Part shown: one piece after another, positions 38,286-48,535 of the stretch
How the letters are laid out: each line of letters starts with the position of its first letter
Position numbering within the stretch: position 1 is the first letter of the stretch
Source: Lineus longissimus
Lineage: Eukaryota > Nemertea > Pilidiophora > Heteronemertea > Lineidae
NCBI RefSeq assembly: GCF_910592395.1
Contig: NC_088323.1
Location: forward strand, 13,627,501 to 13,691,500
Reading direction: 5' to 3'
DNA length: 64,000 nucleotides
Program-made: the position numbers and the translations under genes
Notes under the pieces: model-generated
Told to the model about the DNA's origin: nothing
Databases searched by the model: none
What the model saw: the letters and a program-made list of their open reading frames with translations, nothing else

Positions 38286-38812
38286 ATTGGACTGGTACAG
38301 GTTGGAACTGAACATTGAATATGCTGGTGGTGACGCTTTCTGATGAGAAGTTGGTCGTGACTGATGCAGTATCCTTGGACTTGTCCACAGCATCGTTCAA
38401 TCATTGCTCTCTGAGCTGCCTTGATTCTGTGCTTACCCAAATACTAAGACCAAATGCTTGTTGACTGTGCTTTAAGAGAGACTGGCGCCATGCCTAGAGA
38501 TATGACTGACCCCTATTGGCAAATTTGTAGGACTTTATCATGCCTACCTAGCTGCTGCCTATAGTCTCCCTTTAACTGCGGAACACTTCAAAGTCGATAA
38601 AATGCCATGTTCCACCTTTTAATGTGTTCAGACCGCCATTTTCAAAATAATCAAGTCAGGACACTGCCTTCTAGTCTCATAATAAATTTTGCTTTCCTCA
38701 ATAATAACATTTCTTCTTCTTCAATGCTTTCATCATTCCAAACTTCTCCTCCTCTGACTTTTACAGGGGTACAGTCATGGCAATCAAAACCCAAATACTG
38801 AGACCAAATGCC

Positions 38813-38874
38813 TGTTGACTGTGCTTTAAGAGAGACTGGCGCCATGCCTAGTCTCTCTTAAAGCACAGTCAACA
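38813..38874. repeat. Perfect hairpin with 25-bp arms
   Basis: The arms at 38,813-38,837 and 38,850-38,874 are exact inverse complements (each contains ACTGTGCTTTAAGAGAGACT or its inverse) around a 12-base GC-rich loop. A direct partial copy of the left arm with its flank (about 38,445-38,500) lies 350 bases upstream. Confidence 0.85.
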
Positions 38875-39475
38875 GACACCAACCCCCTCAGACTCAGAAA
38901 CCACAAACACCCAACCCTTCCTGCTACCTTAATACTTCTGGATCGAAAGTGGTGGTGCATTTGTACTGCGAGTCCTAGCTGTAGCGGGGCTATAACTGTC
39001 CTTGGACGTACTACCTGGCAATGAGGTCTATATGGGCTACAGTACACTCACATTAGGTACACATACATGTACATAAACGCACATGGGCTCAGCATGCATT
39101 GTTTTAATCAAGGGCCAAGGCATATAGAAGAAAATCACCATATAAAAATTGTTTAATCTTACCTGTAAGGTGTATCTTAGTCTATAAACATTTTGTTCTT
39201 TTCTGAATCACAATGACACACTGTGATTAGGTAAAATTTTGAAAAATCTGAATCACATTGAAAGCTGTTGTCTTATTCTGTCTAATCTGGAGATGAGAAT
39301 GTTTGTTGGAGATGGCAGCACAATGGGCTGTCGCACCAAGGGCAATCAGTTTTTCAAGTACCCTCTGTTTTACTGGGGGTTTGACCGGGGTTGTCTACAA
39401 AATTGAATACTAGTATAGTACATATCTTAAACTGCCACAAAAACATGATAAAATGATAAATATGAGTTTCCGACA

Positions 39476-39516
39476 TGACGTCATTGGTGACGTCAGGACG
39501 TCATGTTATGACGTCA
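39476..39516. promoter_or_regulatory. Cluster of CRE-type TGACGTCA sites
   Basis: Three exact TGACGTCA palindromes (39,476-39,483; 39,488-39,495; 39,509-39,516) and a fourth 7-of-8 site at 39,496-39,503 within 41 bases. This is the consensus of CREB/ATF factors. No gene start is recognised close by, so function is open. Confidence 0.5.
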
Positions 39517-39835
39517 TGGCGCTATATGGAACATTACAGAATAATAAATTGACTAAGATAATGGTTATAAGAGTAATGTTTCACACATTAACTGGTTAAA
39601 ATAGCAATATTATTAGGATATGAGCAAGATTTATGGGACTTTTTAGCGATGGCAGCCATCTTTTTTGACATCATATTTAGACCCTTTGCGGAGGCTCAAT
39701 TTCTGCCAACTTTTGGTATGTTGTTCTCTGGACTAATATCTACAGAATAAGACCATAAAACGTTTTCTTGCAATTTTTTTGGGGTTGGCCTGTTTATTTC
39801 ATATTTTGATCCTACTACCAGTCTAGTCAAGATTG

Positions 39836-40012
39836 GGATCTGGCTCATCTCTGTTGTATTGCATCTTATAGGTCTTTATTGCATGTTATAGGTTCTTCCT
39901 ATAAATAGCGAAGAAATGTTTTTCCTTTGGAACGTTTAAGGCTGTTACAGCGGCACTAATGAAGTTCGCTGATGAGGTTCTGTGCTGCGGACTGTCGAAT
40001 CGGTTGGAACAA
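39836..40012. repeat. Direct repeat, copy B: truncated second copy of the nuclease-like gene's 3' end
   Basis: Matches 33,228-33,413 almost base for base, including GAAGTTCGCTGATGAGGTTC, and then stops. A partial duplication of the 3' part and downstream region of the gene at 33,358-35,780. Confidence 0.8.
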
Positions 40013-40514
40013 GGAATATAGAGCATGCGCAGTCTATTGGGAACAGGCAGTGCACATGGCAGTGTCCCATTTGAATACACACAGTTTGCATGCGTTCTTG
40101 AGTTTGTACATATTATGTTTATGATGCTTCCATTACAGTGCGGGCTCCGCAATATCACAAGGCTCAGCTCGCACTCGTTTCGTCAGCACACTGCAAACAA
40201 ATGATTTTCATCGAAATTAACGGTTTGCATATATGGCTGCGATTAACGATACAAATACCACTCGTCTGAGGGAAAATCTGGCAATTGTTATGCAACTTGA
40301 TAATTGCAGGGCGCAGCTATTAAATACCAATTGTTGACCGACGTATTCGAGAGATTTTTCCGGCCTGCGTGATCGGAGGTCGCAGCAACAAAAAACGCCC
40401 GTTTGAAGGACGCTTTCGGTTGATAATTTGAAATTGGAAATGGATTTTATAAACTGTATGTTTATGAAATTGTTTGAAATCGTATGACTGATTTTATGTT
40501 ATATGCAATATAAA
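40013..40514. other. No gene seen
   Basis: No coding or repeat pattern recognised on either strand. Confidence 0.45.
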
Positions 40515-40640
40515 CACAATTTACACAAAACACCGGAACTAAATAGTCATAATCATAGCTAAACAAGCCACGTGTACGAGTGCCTGGTTTACAAGGTGGC
40601 CTTCAGCGCGTTGCTGCTGTGATTTTAACATGTGGGAGAT
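40515..40640. repeat. Direct repeat, copy A (partner at 42,966-43,075)
   Basis: Shares ACACAAAACACCGGA, CTAAACAAGC and TTTACAAGGTGG-CTTCAGCG words with 42,966-43,075. The similarity ends within GTGGGAGAT, exactly at the left end of the fold-back element. Confidence 0.75.
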
Positions 40641-40643
40641 CGT

Positions 40644-41800
40644 TGAAAGGGTGGATGTCGTCCTGGGTGCCGACAAATGGTACCCAGGTTCAAGATCGAC
40701 TGGACAATAAGCACCCTGGGTGCCATTACACTAGACAAACAGCACCCAGCTTCTTTTTGTCTGGCTTACGGATCTTAGGGACGAGGACGTTTCTTGCAAT
40801 CTCGTTTTATCTTGCGCCGTGGTACTTGCGGCATTAGCAGTGCGCGAAATAAAAAGAACAGATAATCAGAAAAAAACGCGTATGTCAACCTCCTCCAGGA
40901 ACCAATGAAAATCCGTTATTATAATGAGGTAAACAATGACACGTGCTAGTCTTGTATACTATGTTGATATACACTATACAGCCGGCAGGACTGGACTATC
41001 AATGACAGCAGGGCAATTGGAGGACACTATATTGTTTTGAGGACCAGCTAAACTTGCTTTTAATGTTGTTTTTTTGCTCAGCCCCCCCCCCCCCCCATTG
41101 TTCCAAATCCGAACACAACATCGATCAGTAGAGCCTACACAGAGCACCGAGTGCAGCGTGACACACATATGGATGGACATGATACATGATGCGTGTCGGG
41201 ATGATGGTAGGCCTAGTGCTGTTGCTGGAATCTAGGCCCTTGAGGGGCCTTATTAGCGCTAGCAGCCGATTTAGACCTACTAGCCTAGACCTTGTTATCA
41301 ACATCGAATAGACTAAAATGTAGCATCTAGCACGATGTGATAACTTGATTATTCACCTTTTTTGCCTAAGCCGAAGTCCATTGTTTATTGTTTGATAACG
41401 GTTGTACAAGACACATGTGTCAAACAGCATGCAGTCACTCGCGGGTGAAGAATTTCGTGACCACGCCCACCTGATGTATGACGTCACAGTCATCGCTGCA
41501 TGAAGATGGCAAACTACAAGACTAGCACGTGTCATTGTTTACCTCATTATAATAACGGGTTTTCATTGGTTCCTGGAGGAGGTTGACATACGCTCCCTAG
41601 CCCCATGTGATATGTACCACGGCGCGAGATTTATTAAAACGAGATTGCAAGAAACGTCCTCGTCCCTGAGATCCGTAAGCTAGGCAAAAAGAAGCTGGGT
41701 GCTGTTTGTCTCGTGTAACGGCACCCAGGGTGCTTATTGTCCAGTCGATCTCGAACCTGGGTACCATTTGTCGGCACCCAGGACGACATCCACCCTTTCA
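40644..41800. mobile_element. Fold-back transposon with roughly 300-bp inverted arms
   Basis: The left arm (40,644-40,955) and right arm (41,516-41,800) are inverse copies, with outer ends TGAAAGGGTGGATGTCG and its inverse. The 560-base centre has no recognised gene and contains a run of C at about 41,081-41,098. Long inverted arms with a short centre define fold-back or long-arm MITE elements. It interrupts the direct repeat that starts at 40,515. Confidence 0.85.
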
Positions 41801-42965
41801 GCACCAATGACGATTAGTTGAAAATGTTCTGGGACACTCAGTACAATGGCCGAAGGCCCTGATCCCATTATCACATTCATAGGAGACCTACGAATCCGTT
41901 TCAACAACCCAAACAATAGGGATTGGATTCCAAACTGAAGTATATTGGATATGAGGCCTGGACAACCCTCTCTGGAATCCCAGCCAATGATCGGCCTTCT
42001 CAACAGCTCTGTTCGCCACTCTATGAGTCGGGGGCGGCGACACCGGCTTTTAATGAAGTGGTGTTATTTTCTTGAATTTACAATATATGCAATCTACACT
42101 ATAATGCGCGTTGTGGCCGCTAAATAGGAGGCGATTTTTGTTTCAAAATTGGGCCTCGAAAATGCCTCGAATTCTTGCAACTTTTGGTTTCGTAGGTGTG
42201 GATCATAAGTAAGAGTGTCACTGAGGGTGTCATACGTCGAATATCTTGGTGGTTTTGGAATAAATAACAACTTTTCAGAGAGCACGTCGACTGGAGAGCT
42301 CCGCTCATTCTCAAAAGCATACACAAACTTCACGCATTTTCTCCCTGCCACATCAGTATTAGCTTCCAGCACGTATGTAGTGCTATACAACCTGGTCCAT
42401 GGTGCAGGGTATTAGCAGGGAGAATAATGATTAGCCTGTTCTATTTTAGTTCTATTCGAGAAACACTGACCTGAGTGATAAGGCAAATTCTGCAGAGTGG
42501 CCTACCGGAACATGCAGTCAGGGTATCAATAAACAGTTATGCCAGGATGGACAAAATATGTACAGTGGCCAGCGCTTGCTCTTTGATTTATTCTTTACTG
42601 ACTGATGTTGTCAGTTTGAATTGCGTTCTGCATCTCTCCATGCGCCTGGCTTTGGTCCGACAGTGGCATTGGGTACGGGAGTGGGTAGGTGATATGCCTA
42701 ATATGTGGGGGCCTTATTTGGAACAGGACCTGCTGTCACTGGTCTCAATGCATTGTGCAAAATAGCGTACTCCAATCAATCTATTAGGGGTTGCATGTAG
42801 ATAGCAGCAATAAGTCCCTAAATGCAGTTAATTTCGTGTTTAACCTTTAATAAAATTTCAGTAACGTTAGAAATTTAATGTAGCTCAATCATCGTGCCCA
42901 TTTAACTAATGTATATTACATTTCAACTTTGCCCGCTCCATGGGTATATGCTAGTATACATAATT
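41801..42965. other. Unassigned; two open minus-strand frames without family
   Basis: The frames at 41,734-42,003 (contains VIMGSGPSAIVLSVPEHFQL) and 42,094-42,390 are open but not recognised. Coding pattern is weak and both may be chance or exon relics. Confidence 0.35.
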
Positions 42966-43075
42966 AACACAAAACACCGGAGTTAAATAGTCAAAGTCAC
43001 AGCTAAACAAGCAATGTTTACAAGGTGGTCTTCAGCGTGTTGCTGATGTGACTTTAACAGGTGGGAGATGCTCCG
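42966..43075. repeat. Direct repeat, copy B (partner at 40,515-40,640)
   Basis: Same unit as 40,515-40,640 with scattered changes; here GTGGGAGAT continues into different DNA, which shows the uninterrupted form of the site. Confidence 0.75.
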
Positions 43076-44068
43076 AGAGGTTCCTGTTACTTCCACAGGG
43101 TGTTTATAAAAGTAAATGATAGATCACTTTTACACAGATTCGAATGCAGACAATCGATGCATGTAAGATGATACGCCCGAAGCTTCGTGTTTGAGATTAA
43201 GTACTGTAGCCTACTAAATGTAATGTAACAAGTGTGAACGCATTTCCTAAATAAGTTATTTTTAGCCAAAGGCTGAAGACCGGATGTGTGTCAACTGTAT
43301 TCATACACTTCACTAAGACGCTTCTTAATCTTACAATCTGGTGGTGGCGATTAAAAACTTTCACTATCCCTACCGCGCTCAATAGTTTACCGCTTCCCTC
43401 TGAATGCATCTTGCATCTTGAACGCTCATGGACTCAACTCACAACATATTTCGTGTGAGATCGAGAGGCGAATGCGAATGCAACCGCAGTCCTTGGTATT
43501 GCCAATAGTAACCTGCATTTTACGATGCGACACAAGCACGCCCCTCTTCTATATGAGCTATGTCTAAAATGACCTTTCTTTGTAAGAAAATGAAAACAGG
43601 CGCGAAGAATCCGCCCAACTGTAATGAACATTCGAAATAAAGTCTCTCATTCACCGGACCAGAAGCGATAGATTCGTAGTCAGATACTGCAATATACCAA
43701 CTAGACATGCATGTAAAACACCCTGGCGACTTGCATATGAGTGTAACAACGGGGCTCGAGCTAGCTGTTCATGTACATTTATATACCCAAATCCCAACGA
43801 AAATATGATGACGTCATGAGAACAGAATGTGTTGCAGAGTATGCAACTGTCATTTTTGGCGTGCCCACCGACTTTTTTGGTACGAAAAATTACTGATCTT
43901 TTAGGCGTGGACACCGACGTTTTTGAGGCGCTCCGTCATTTCAGGCGCGCGACACACCTGGAGTGTGAGATGTTCGGACCACACTATTAAGCATTGTTGC
44001 CGAGCTCATCTCACGAACACGACGATTCTGCACAAAATGTTGCCTTTCTATGATATGTTTTAGTACAA
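43076..44068. other. No gene seen; holds the second dispersed repeat copy
   Basis: Only the inverted partner of 32,925-33,060 (43,840-43,965) is recognised here. Confidence 0.5.
43840..43965. repeat. Dispersed repeat, copy B
   Basis: Inverse of 32,925-33,060: TCATTTTTGGCGTG, TTTGGTACGAAAAATTA and GGCGCTCCGTCATTTCAGGC-type words in the opposite order and strand. Confidence 0.65.
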
Positions 44069-44129
44069 GTGTCTTATCTCCAGTTAGAACTACATGTATG
44101 CGTGTCATTCGGCAATAACAACGTCATAT

Positions 44130-44362
44130 CGCAATATTCAGTGGACATGTTCGTCTCCTCATGCCTGGATTCCAACAACTGTCTGCTGTATGATCTTCCC
44201 GAAAATACCATTGCTTCACTCCAACGAATCCAGAACCGAGCAGCCTGGATCATCAGCAGAACTAGAAAGCATCACCACATCACACCTGTCCTCAAAAGTC
44301 TCAACTGGCTCCCTGTTAAACAGAGAATACAGTTTAATATACTTCTGCCTGATCTTGGGTAA
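44130..44362 (+). pseudogene. CR1-like LINE reverse transcriptase, C-terminal fragment
   Basis: Encodes DSNNCLLYDLPENTIASLQR, then IQNRAAWIISRTRKH and ITPVLKSLNWLPVKQRI. The pattern LQR-x-QN-x-AA-x-II followed by HITPVL-x-LHWLPV is the hallmark end of CR1/L2-type reverse transcriptases. It stops in the middle of the usual NILLL-x-YK segment. Confidence 0.8.
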
Positions 44363-44399
44363 ACAAAAAAAAGGTTGGAAATCCATTTGAAAAAATACA

Positions 44400-44832
44400 A
44401 TGAATAACACAGCGGTAATCGAACAACATATTGGTGTTATTAACCCCAGTTCACAACAAGGGTACCAACAAGGATACCAACAAGGTTCGACTCAAAAGTA
44501 ACAGAAACCAACTAACATGTTGAACAGTTCAAATCTAGTTAACCCTAGTCAAGGGCTAGTCAACACTAGTCGCCAACTGGCCTCAACTAGCAGTCAACTA
44601 GCCTCTACTACCAGTCAACTAGCCTCAACTATGACCTCGTCAAGAGATCAAAGCTCGACTACGACTCATCAAGTCTTAACTGATAGTGGTATTAGAGCCA
44701 AACAAGCCCTTGAAGTGTAAGTTGTTACTGGTAAAAGCAAGGATTTCCTGAATAGACATATTACCTTTAATGACTTAGATAGTATGACAGAGAAGGAAAT
44801 CTTGAAACACCATAGAAACACTTTAGGCAAGA
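44400..44832 (+). pseudogene. Gln/Ser/Thr-rich protein remnant of the second Polinton
   Basis: A frame from ATG 44,400 (NNTAVIEQHIGV, then repeated QQGYQQGY) has a stop at about 44,502. ATG 44,517 starts a frame with repeats of SQLAST, a stop at 44,718, and the same frame continues as SKDFLNRHITFNDLDSMTEKE until the SINE at 44,834. Low-complexity lead plus a short conserved-looking end suggests a small virion protein. Not recognised further. Confidence 0.4.
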
Positions 44833-44833
44833 T

Positions 44834-45165
44834 CAGTGGCGCAGTGGTTAGAGCACTGGGCTCATAATCAGGAGGTCGTGGGTTCGATTCTCGGAAGGGT
44901 CACTGCTGTTTCGTCTTTGTGTCTTTAAGCAAGGCACTTAACCGTACTTGCTTCTCTCCGCCCAAGAGTAAATGAGTACCTAGCTGGCAGAGTTGGCACA
45001 CTATGAATGTTAGTCCTGAGCGCTGTATAGCTGCAGCTCGGACCTGTACTACTCCCAGAGAATAAAGCTTGAACCAAGAATGTACAGACCAATAGCTATG
45101 GGTAATAATGTGATGCACTTTGAGCGACTGAAACCAGTTGGATTTAGCGCTATATAAGTCTCATA
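44834..45165 (+). repeat. tRNA-Met-derived SINE
   Basis: The head (44,834-44,905) is tRNA-like: A box GTGGCGCAGTGGTTAGAGCA, anticodon loop CTCATAA (CAU, methionine), B box GGTTCGATTC. The anticodon stem has mismatches, so it is not a working tRNA. The body has CTTTAAGCAAGGCACTTAAC and the tail ends in GCGCTATATAAGT, words frequent in invertebrate SINEs. It is inserted into the second Polinton. Confidence 0.85.
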
Positions 45166-45263
45166 ATTTGAATCTACCAGACAAAGATGGCTACTAGGCT
45201 TAAAGAGTAAGTAGATTATGCGTTTCATCACTGCAGCGAGCATTCAAAACCACCCAGAAACTT

Positions 45264-46380
45264 CTTAGCGGATATCAGGTCGTATATGACTTCTATAACT
45301 CCATTTACGTTTGGCTGGCCATTCCCGCCAAAAAACCGCACTGGTCCATTAAGGCTGCCATTGACATCGTATGACGTCACAAAATTGCGCCGAGGTGCGT
45401 AAATTTCGCAAGTACCCGACCCGTCGGCGACACGAGGACGTCCTTCTCGGGCCGACTTCGATTGCTTACTCTAGGGTAGAGTGCGAGTGCCCGAGCGTGA
45501 CGTCACCGATGAGGTAATGCGTGCTCTGCGCATGTCGAGTGAGGGGAACAATCGAACGGCCCGCGAGAATGGAGTAGCGAATAATCATGGCGGCGCCGAA
45601 CTTAAATCGTGAGTTTGTGATAAGTTTTTTCCAATTTGACGAGTTACTCCAGCCCCCAGACGGTCAATTCCTTGGCAAAACATCGTTCATGATCGCTGCT
45701 GCTCTGACATTATGCATGCGAAGGTCTAAAGTCCCAAATATCCAAGGATTCTGCGAAGATGTTGTGCCCATGTTCAGCCTGCGTGACTTTTCAATGCATT
45801 TTCGATTCAGCAAGGGCATATTTGTCTCTGTTCTGAATGAAATTCAGGAAGACTTGGTTAGCAACCACTTTGGAGGCAGGGATCCCGTCAGCCGTACAAA
45901 CTGTGTTGTTTAGGCCCTTTCAGTGTCTGAGAACGCATTACAACCGATGTCAGCTAGCAATCCGATAACTATTGTTCTAGTTCTACTTCATTTAGGGATA
46001 TTTGGTAACGAACAGAAGAAATACGGCCAAAAACAGGGGTTTTTTTCATCAGAAAACGTGCTTACAAGTTGCTGGCAGCCATGATTAATCACGTGTTCTG
46101 CGGGTAATTCAAAACCCACTCCTGTGCGGTCCAGGGTAGTCCTCGAGGAACTAAGTAGGTCAAATATGACGTCACTCGGGTAGTCACCCGAGCAAAATTC
46201 TATGTTCGATTGCTCCCTGAGTCACTCGGGGAGAACTCGAGTAAGCAATCGAAGTCGGCCTCGGAGTTTACATGGTATGACGTCATTTTCCAAAACATGG
46301 CTGACGTCTGTATTTGGCGCCAAGATATTTGCCCCTTGAATGGCCGATTTAAATCTCTGATATAGGTCATGTCGTCAATA
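45264..46380. mobile_element. Non-autonomous PIF/Harbinger-like transposon
   Basis: A 22-bp perfect inverted pair, GGCCGACTTCGATTGCTTAC and on at 45,450 and its inverse at 46,239-46,260, is flanked by a 3-base TCG on each side, the target length of PIF/Harbinger. Weaker inverted similarity with TGACGTCA words extends to about 45,264 and 46,380. Inside lies the start of a Harbinger-type transposase (45,587-45,913). Confidence 0.7.
45587..45913 (+). pseudogene. N-terminal part of a PIF/Harbinger (HARBI1-like) transposase, 108 aa
   Basis: The segment RDFSMHFRFSKGIFVSVLNEI matches the F-x-x-x-FR-x-S-x-x-x-F helix at the start of HARBI1-type DDE transposases. The catalytic DDE part is missing; the frame ends at 45,913. 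It lies between inverted repeats, so this is an internally deleted element. Confidence 0.6.
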
Positions 46381-46482
46381 TTTCAGCACAGAAATTTTGT
46401 CACTTGTGATATATCGAGTTAATGTCTGACGGGTCAACTGTATTTCGAACGATTTTTAACGCTTTCTACTTACTCTTTAACG

Positions 46483-46785
46483 ATGGGTAAGACAGTCTTA
46501 AAAGCTTACACTAAGTTGACAAAGTTATTATTGCCGGTTGATGACGCATATGATCTTTATGAAGACTTAAGAAGTGATTACATCGTTACCAATGAACTTT
46601 ACAAGTGTTTAGGGTGGTTGAGTCGTAGGATGGGATTATTAACCGCTTTGGCATCATCAACTCTTATCACTTTAGGACTGTGTCGGGAGATTCAAAATGG
46701 GCAAAGCCAGAACAGACAAAGTCAGGAAAAATCAATTAAGATAAATGGTTCAAGAGACTCTTGTAGCACGGGTGACAGCCATTGA
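46483..46785 (+). CDS. Small membrane-type protein of the second Polinton (100 aa)
   Basis: The ATG at 46,483 follows CTTTAACG. Residues 1-50 are helical (LTKLLLPVDDAYDLYEDL), residues 55-70 are hydrophobic (GLLTALASSTLITLGLC) and the tail is Gln/Ser-rich. It overlaps the next gene by 41 bases in another frame, which suggests that the tail after about residue 75 is out of frame. Function unknown. Confidence 0.4.
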   Translation: MGKTVLKAYTKLTKLLLPVDDAYDLYEDLRSDYIVTNELYKCLGWLSRRMGLLTALASSTLITLGLCREIQNGQSQNRQSQEKSIKINGSRDSCSTGDSH

Positions 46786-47190
46786 GAAGCCAAAAAAACA
46801 AAGATCAGAGAAGAAATTAGCATGGTCAAGAGAGTTTGGCAAAAGGTCACAAGAATTTAAGAGGTTAAAAAAGGATACCAGACAACCAGAACCGGTCGAA
46901 CCGAATAAGGTTGAACCACAGCCAATACCAGAGCAAAGTCCAGAGACAAAGTCCAGAGAGCTTCGCTCGAACCAGAACCTGAACCAGAACCCAAACCAGA
47001 GGATGAATCAAATGAAACTGTATCTAAGACCTCATCTGGTATGATTGTAGCTGTGGCAGCAGTTGTTATTGTCACTATCATTTACTTTAAGTTAAAGAGT
47101 GTTAAAGAGAAGGTTGTGATGACAGATACTCATGTAATGGTAGATACCCCGGTGGTGAAAGAGGTGGTTAAAGAACCAAAATTATTTTGA
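46745..47190 (+). pseudogene. Basic single-pass membrane protein of the second Polinton, frameshifted
   Basis: Frame 1 from ATG 46,745 encodes a Lys/Arg-rich segment (KKLAWSREFGKRSQEFKRLK) and a Pro/Glu/Gln linker. From about 46,970 the sense continues in another frame: an EPEPEPKPEDE stretch, a membrane helix MIVAVAAVVIVTIIYFKL and a tail to TGA 47,188-47,190. Basic motif, linker and one membrane helix are the same layout as 3,918-4,229. A frame change near 46,960-46,980 breaks it. Confidence 0.6.
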
Positions 47191-47446
47191 TGGAGTAGTC
47201 CTTTCTGGGTGAACTTATCTTGTCTAAAGCCAAACCACGTATGCCGCTTAGTGCGTATTGTATCACTATCAATTTCACTATGTTTAATTGTTCCTGAAAT
47301 GGGAATTCTTTATCCTCTGTAAGTTCAAGGATTACGTAATTATTGTTATCACAGTTGAATTTGACATGATCAATTCCATTTTCTTTTAATTTATCTTGCC
47401 ATTCTCTACAAATATTACTTAAACTAAAAAGATGAAAGTAGCTCAA
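47168..47446 (-). CDS. Unrecognised 92-aa frame converging on the preceding gene
   Basis: Alpha/beta pattern with YVILELTEDKEFPFQEQLNI and IVIQYALSGIRGLALDKI. A faint likeness to the GI-x-GI region of RNA polymerase largest subunits was considered but is too short to trust. It overlaps the end of 46,745-47,190 by about 20 bases. It may be a relic of the second Polinton. Confidence 0.35.
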   Translation of the reverse strand: MSYFHLFSLSNICREWQDKLKENGIDHVKFNCDNNNYVILELTEDKEFPFQEQLNIVKLIVIQYALSGIRGLALDKISSPRKDYSIKIILVL

Positions 47447-47771
47447 ATGAATAATTGATTTATTTACTGCTCTCGTTTATCCCTCACTAGTAAGCTTTGT
47501 GTTAAAAAATAGAACACTGATTTCATCTTTTAGAAAGTCACCTTGCTACCAAGAATTGTAAAAAGTTATTGATTTCAAAGTAATGGATTTTATGTTTTAT
47601 TGTTCTGTTAAGTACTCGAAGCTTTTTTACATTCTCGTTCTCTTATTATGAAGTCCATTGCTATTTAAATCTAACAAAAGTTAACGTCAAACAATCCGCA
47701 TGAATTTCTTCCTATATAACCTCTTCCATTTTCTCTCTACCATTCAAAATGATAACCACACATGGTAAATC

Positions 47772-48489
47772 CTATTGGTTTTCAATGAATAAATTTTCAT
47801 GAAGTTTGTGAATCTTCTTTAGGTAATCTAAACTAACTGATTTTTCTTCTGTACAATTTTTCTTTTTGATTCTTTCGTGACAAGCCATTGGATCTGTTCT
47901 GAGGTAAATTATGAAATTGGGTTTAACACACATATGTGACTCACCACAGTAAAATGAGTCACATGTCGCTTCGAGCTTGACAGGTTGAGACGGACTGGTT
48001 GTTCATTTCACAAGTGTCTGCCTGTTGTGAAGTCTAGTATGTATCAATTTCTTCTATTATGTCCTGGTGTCATTTGAGGCTCATCTTCTGTGAGACATGT
48101 GACCCATTTTGCCGTGGTGGGTCACATATCTTTGTAGTGTTTGGAATATGTGTCATCTAGACTATCAAATTGACCACAAGTTAATTCCCACTGAACCAAC
48201 TCAGGCGTGAAAAGATATGGTGTATTGAGAAAACGCTTCTCTCCATAATAATAGTTTTACCTTCAGTTGAGTGCAATCTCTCAATGAATGTTTCCATCGC
48301 CATCATTTGAAATTCGTCAGAATATTTTTTCGCGTTATTGTACATGTGTTCAAGTAGATTTTTTCCATGATAGTTTCTCTACACCTCTAATGGTTCTGGT
48401 ACTATTACTACGTCTGAGACTTCTTTAATGCCTTCGATTAACTCTGACGTCCCAGAGGCAATGTTACCCTCAGCAACAATTCCCGCCAT
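47772..48489 (-). pseudogene. Deoxynucleoside kinase (dNK/TK2-like) pseudogene
   Basis: The ATG at 48,489 is followed by the P-loop VAEGNIASGTSE, where the invariant Lys of GNIASGKS is Thr. Then VIVPEPLEV and an in-frame TAG (48,381-48,379) in place of the Trp expected after PEP-x-x-x. Next NLLEHMYNNAKKYSDEFQ and MERSVFS (the ERS motif). After a MITE insertion (47,932-48,129), the lid region FIIYLRTDPMACHERIKKK and YLKKIH, to TAG 47,774-47,772. These are the ordered motifs of deoxynucleoside kinases that make dNTP precursors. The stop, the lost P-loop Lys and the insertion kill it. It belongs to the replication half of the second Polinton. Confidence 0.85.
47932..48129. mobile_element. 198-bp MITE with roughly 34-bp inverted ends inside the kinase gene
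   Basis: The left end ATATGTGACTCACCAC and on (AAAATGAGTCACATGTC) is the inverse of the right end (GACATGTGACCCATTTT then GTGGTGGGTCACATAT) with few mismatches. Kinase coding resumes on each side, so the insertion is clean. No coding inside. Confidence 0.85.
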
Positions 48490-48535
48490 TTGCTAAACAC
48501 TAAATAGTAATTAGTATATAGTTTTTAATTTCTAT

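Noticed and set aside
44834-44905. A tRNA-Met gene
   Set aside because: Good A and B boxes and a CAU anticodon, but stem mismatches and a SINE-type body and tail show it is a SINE head.
47168-47446. A fragment of an RNA polymerase largest subunit
   Set aside because: The resemblance is limited to a short GI-x-G stretch and lacks any catalytic motif.
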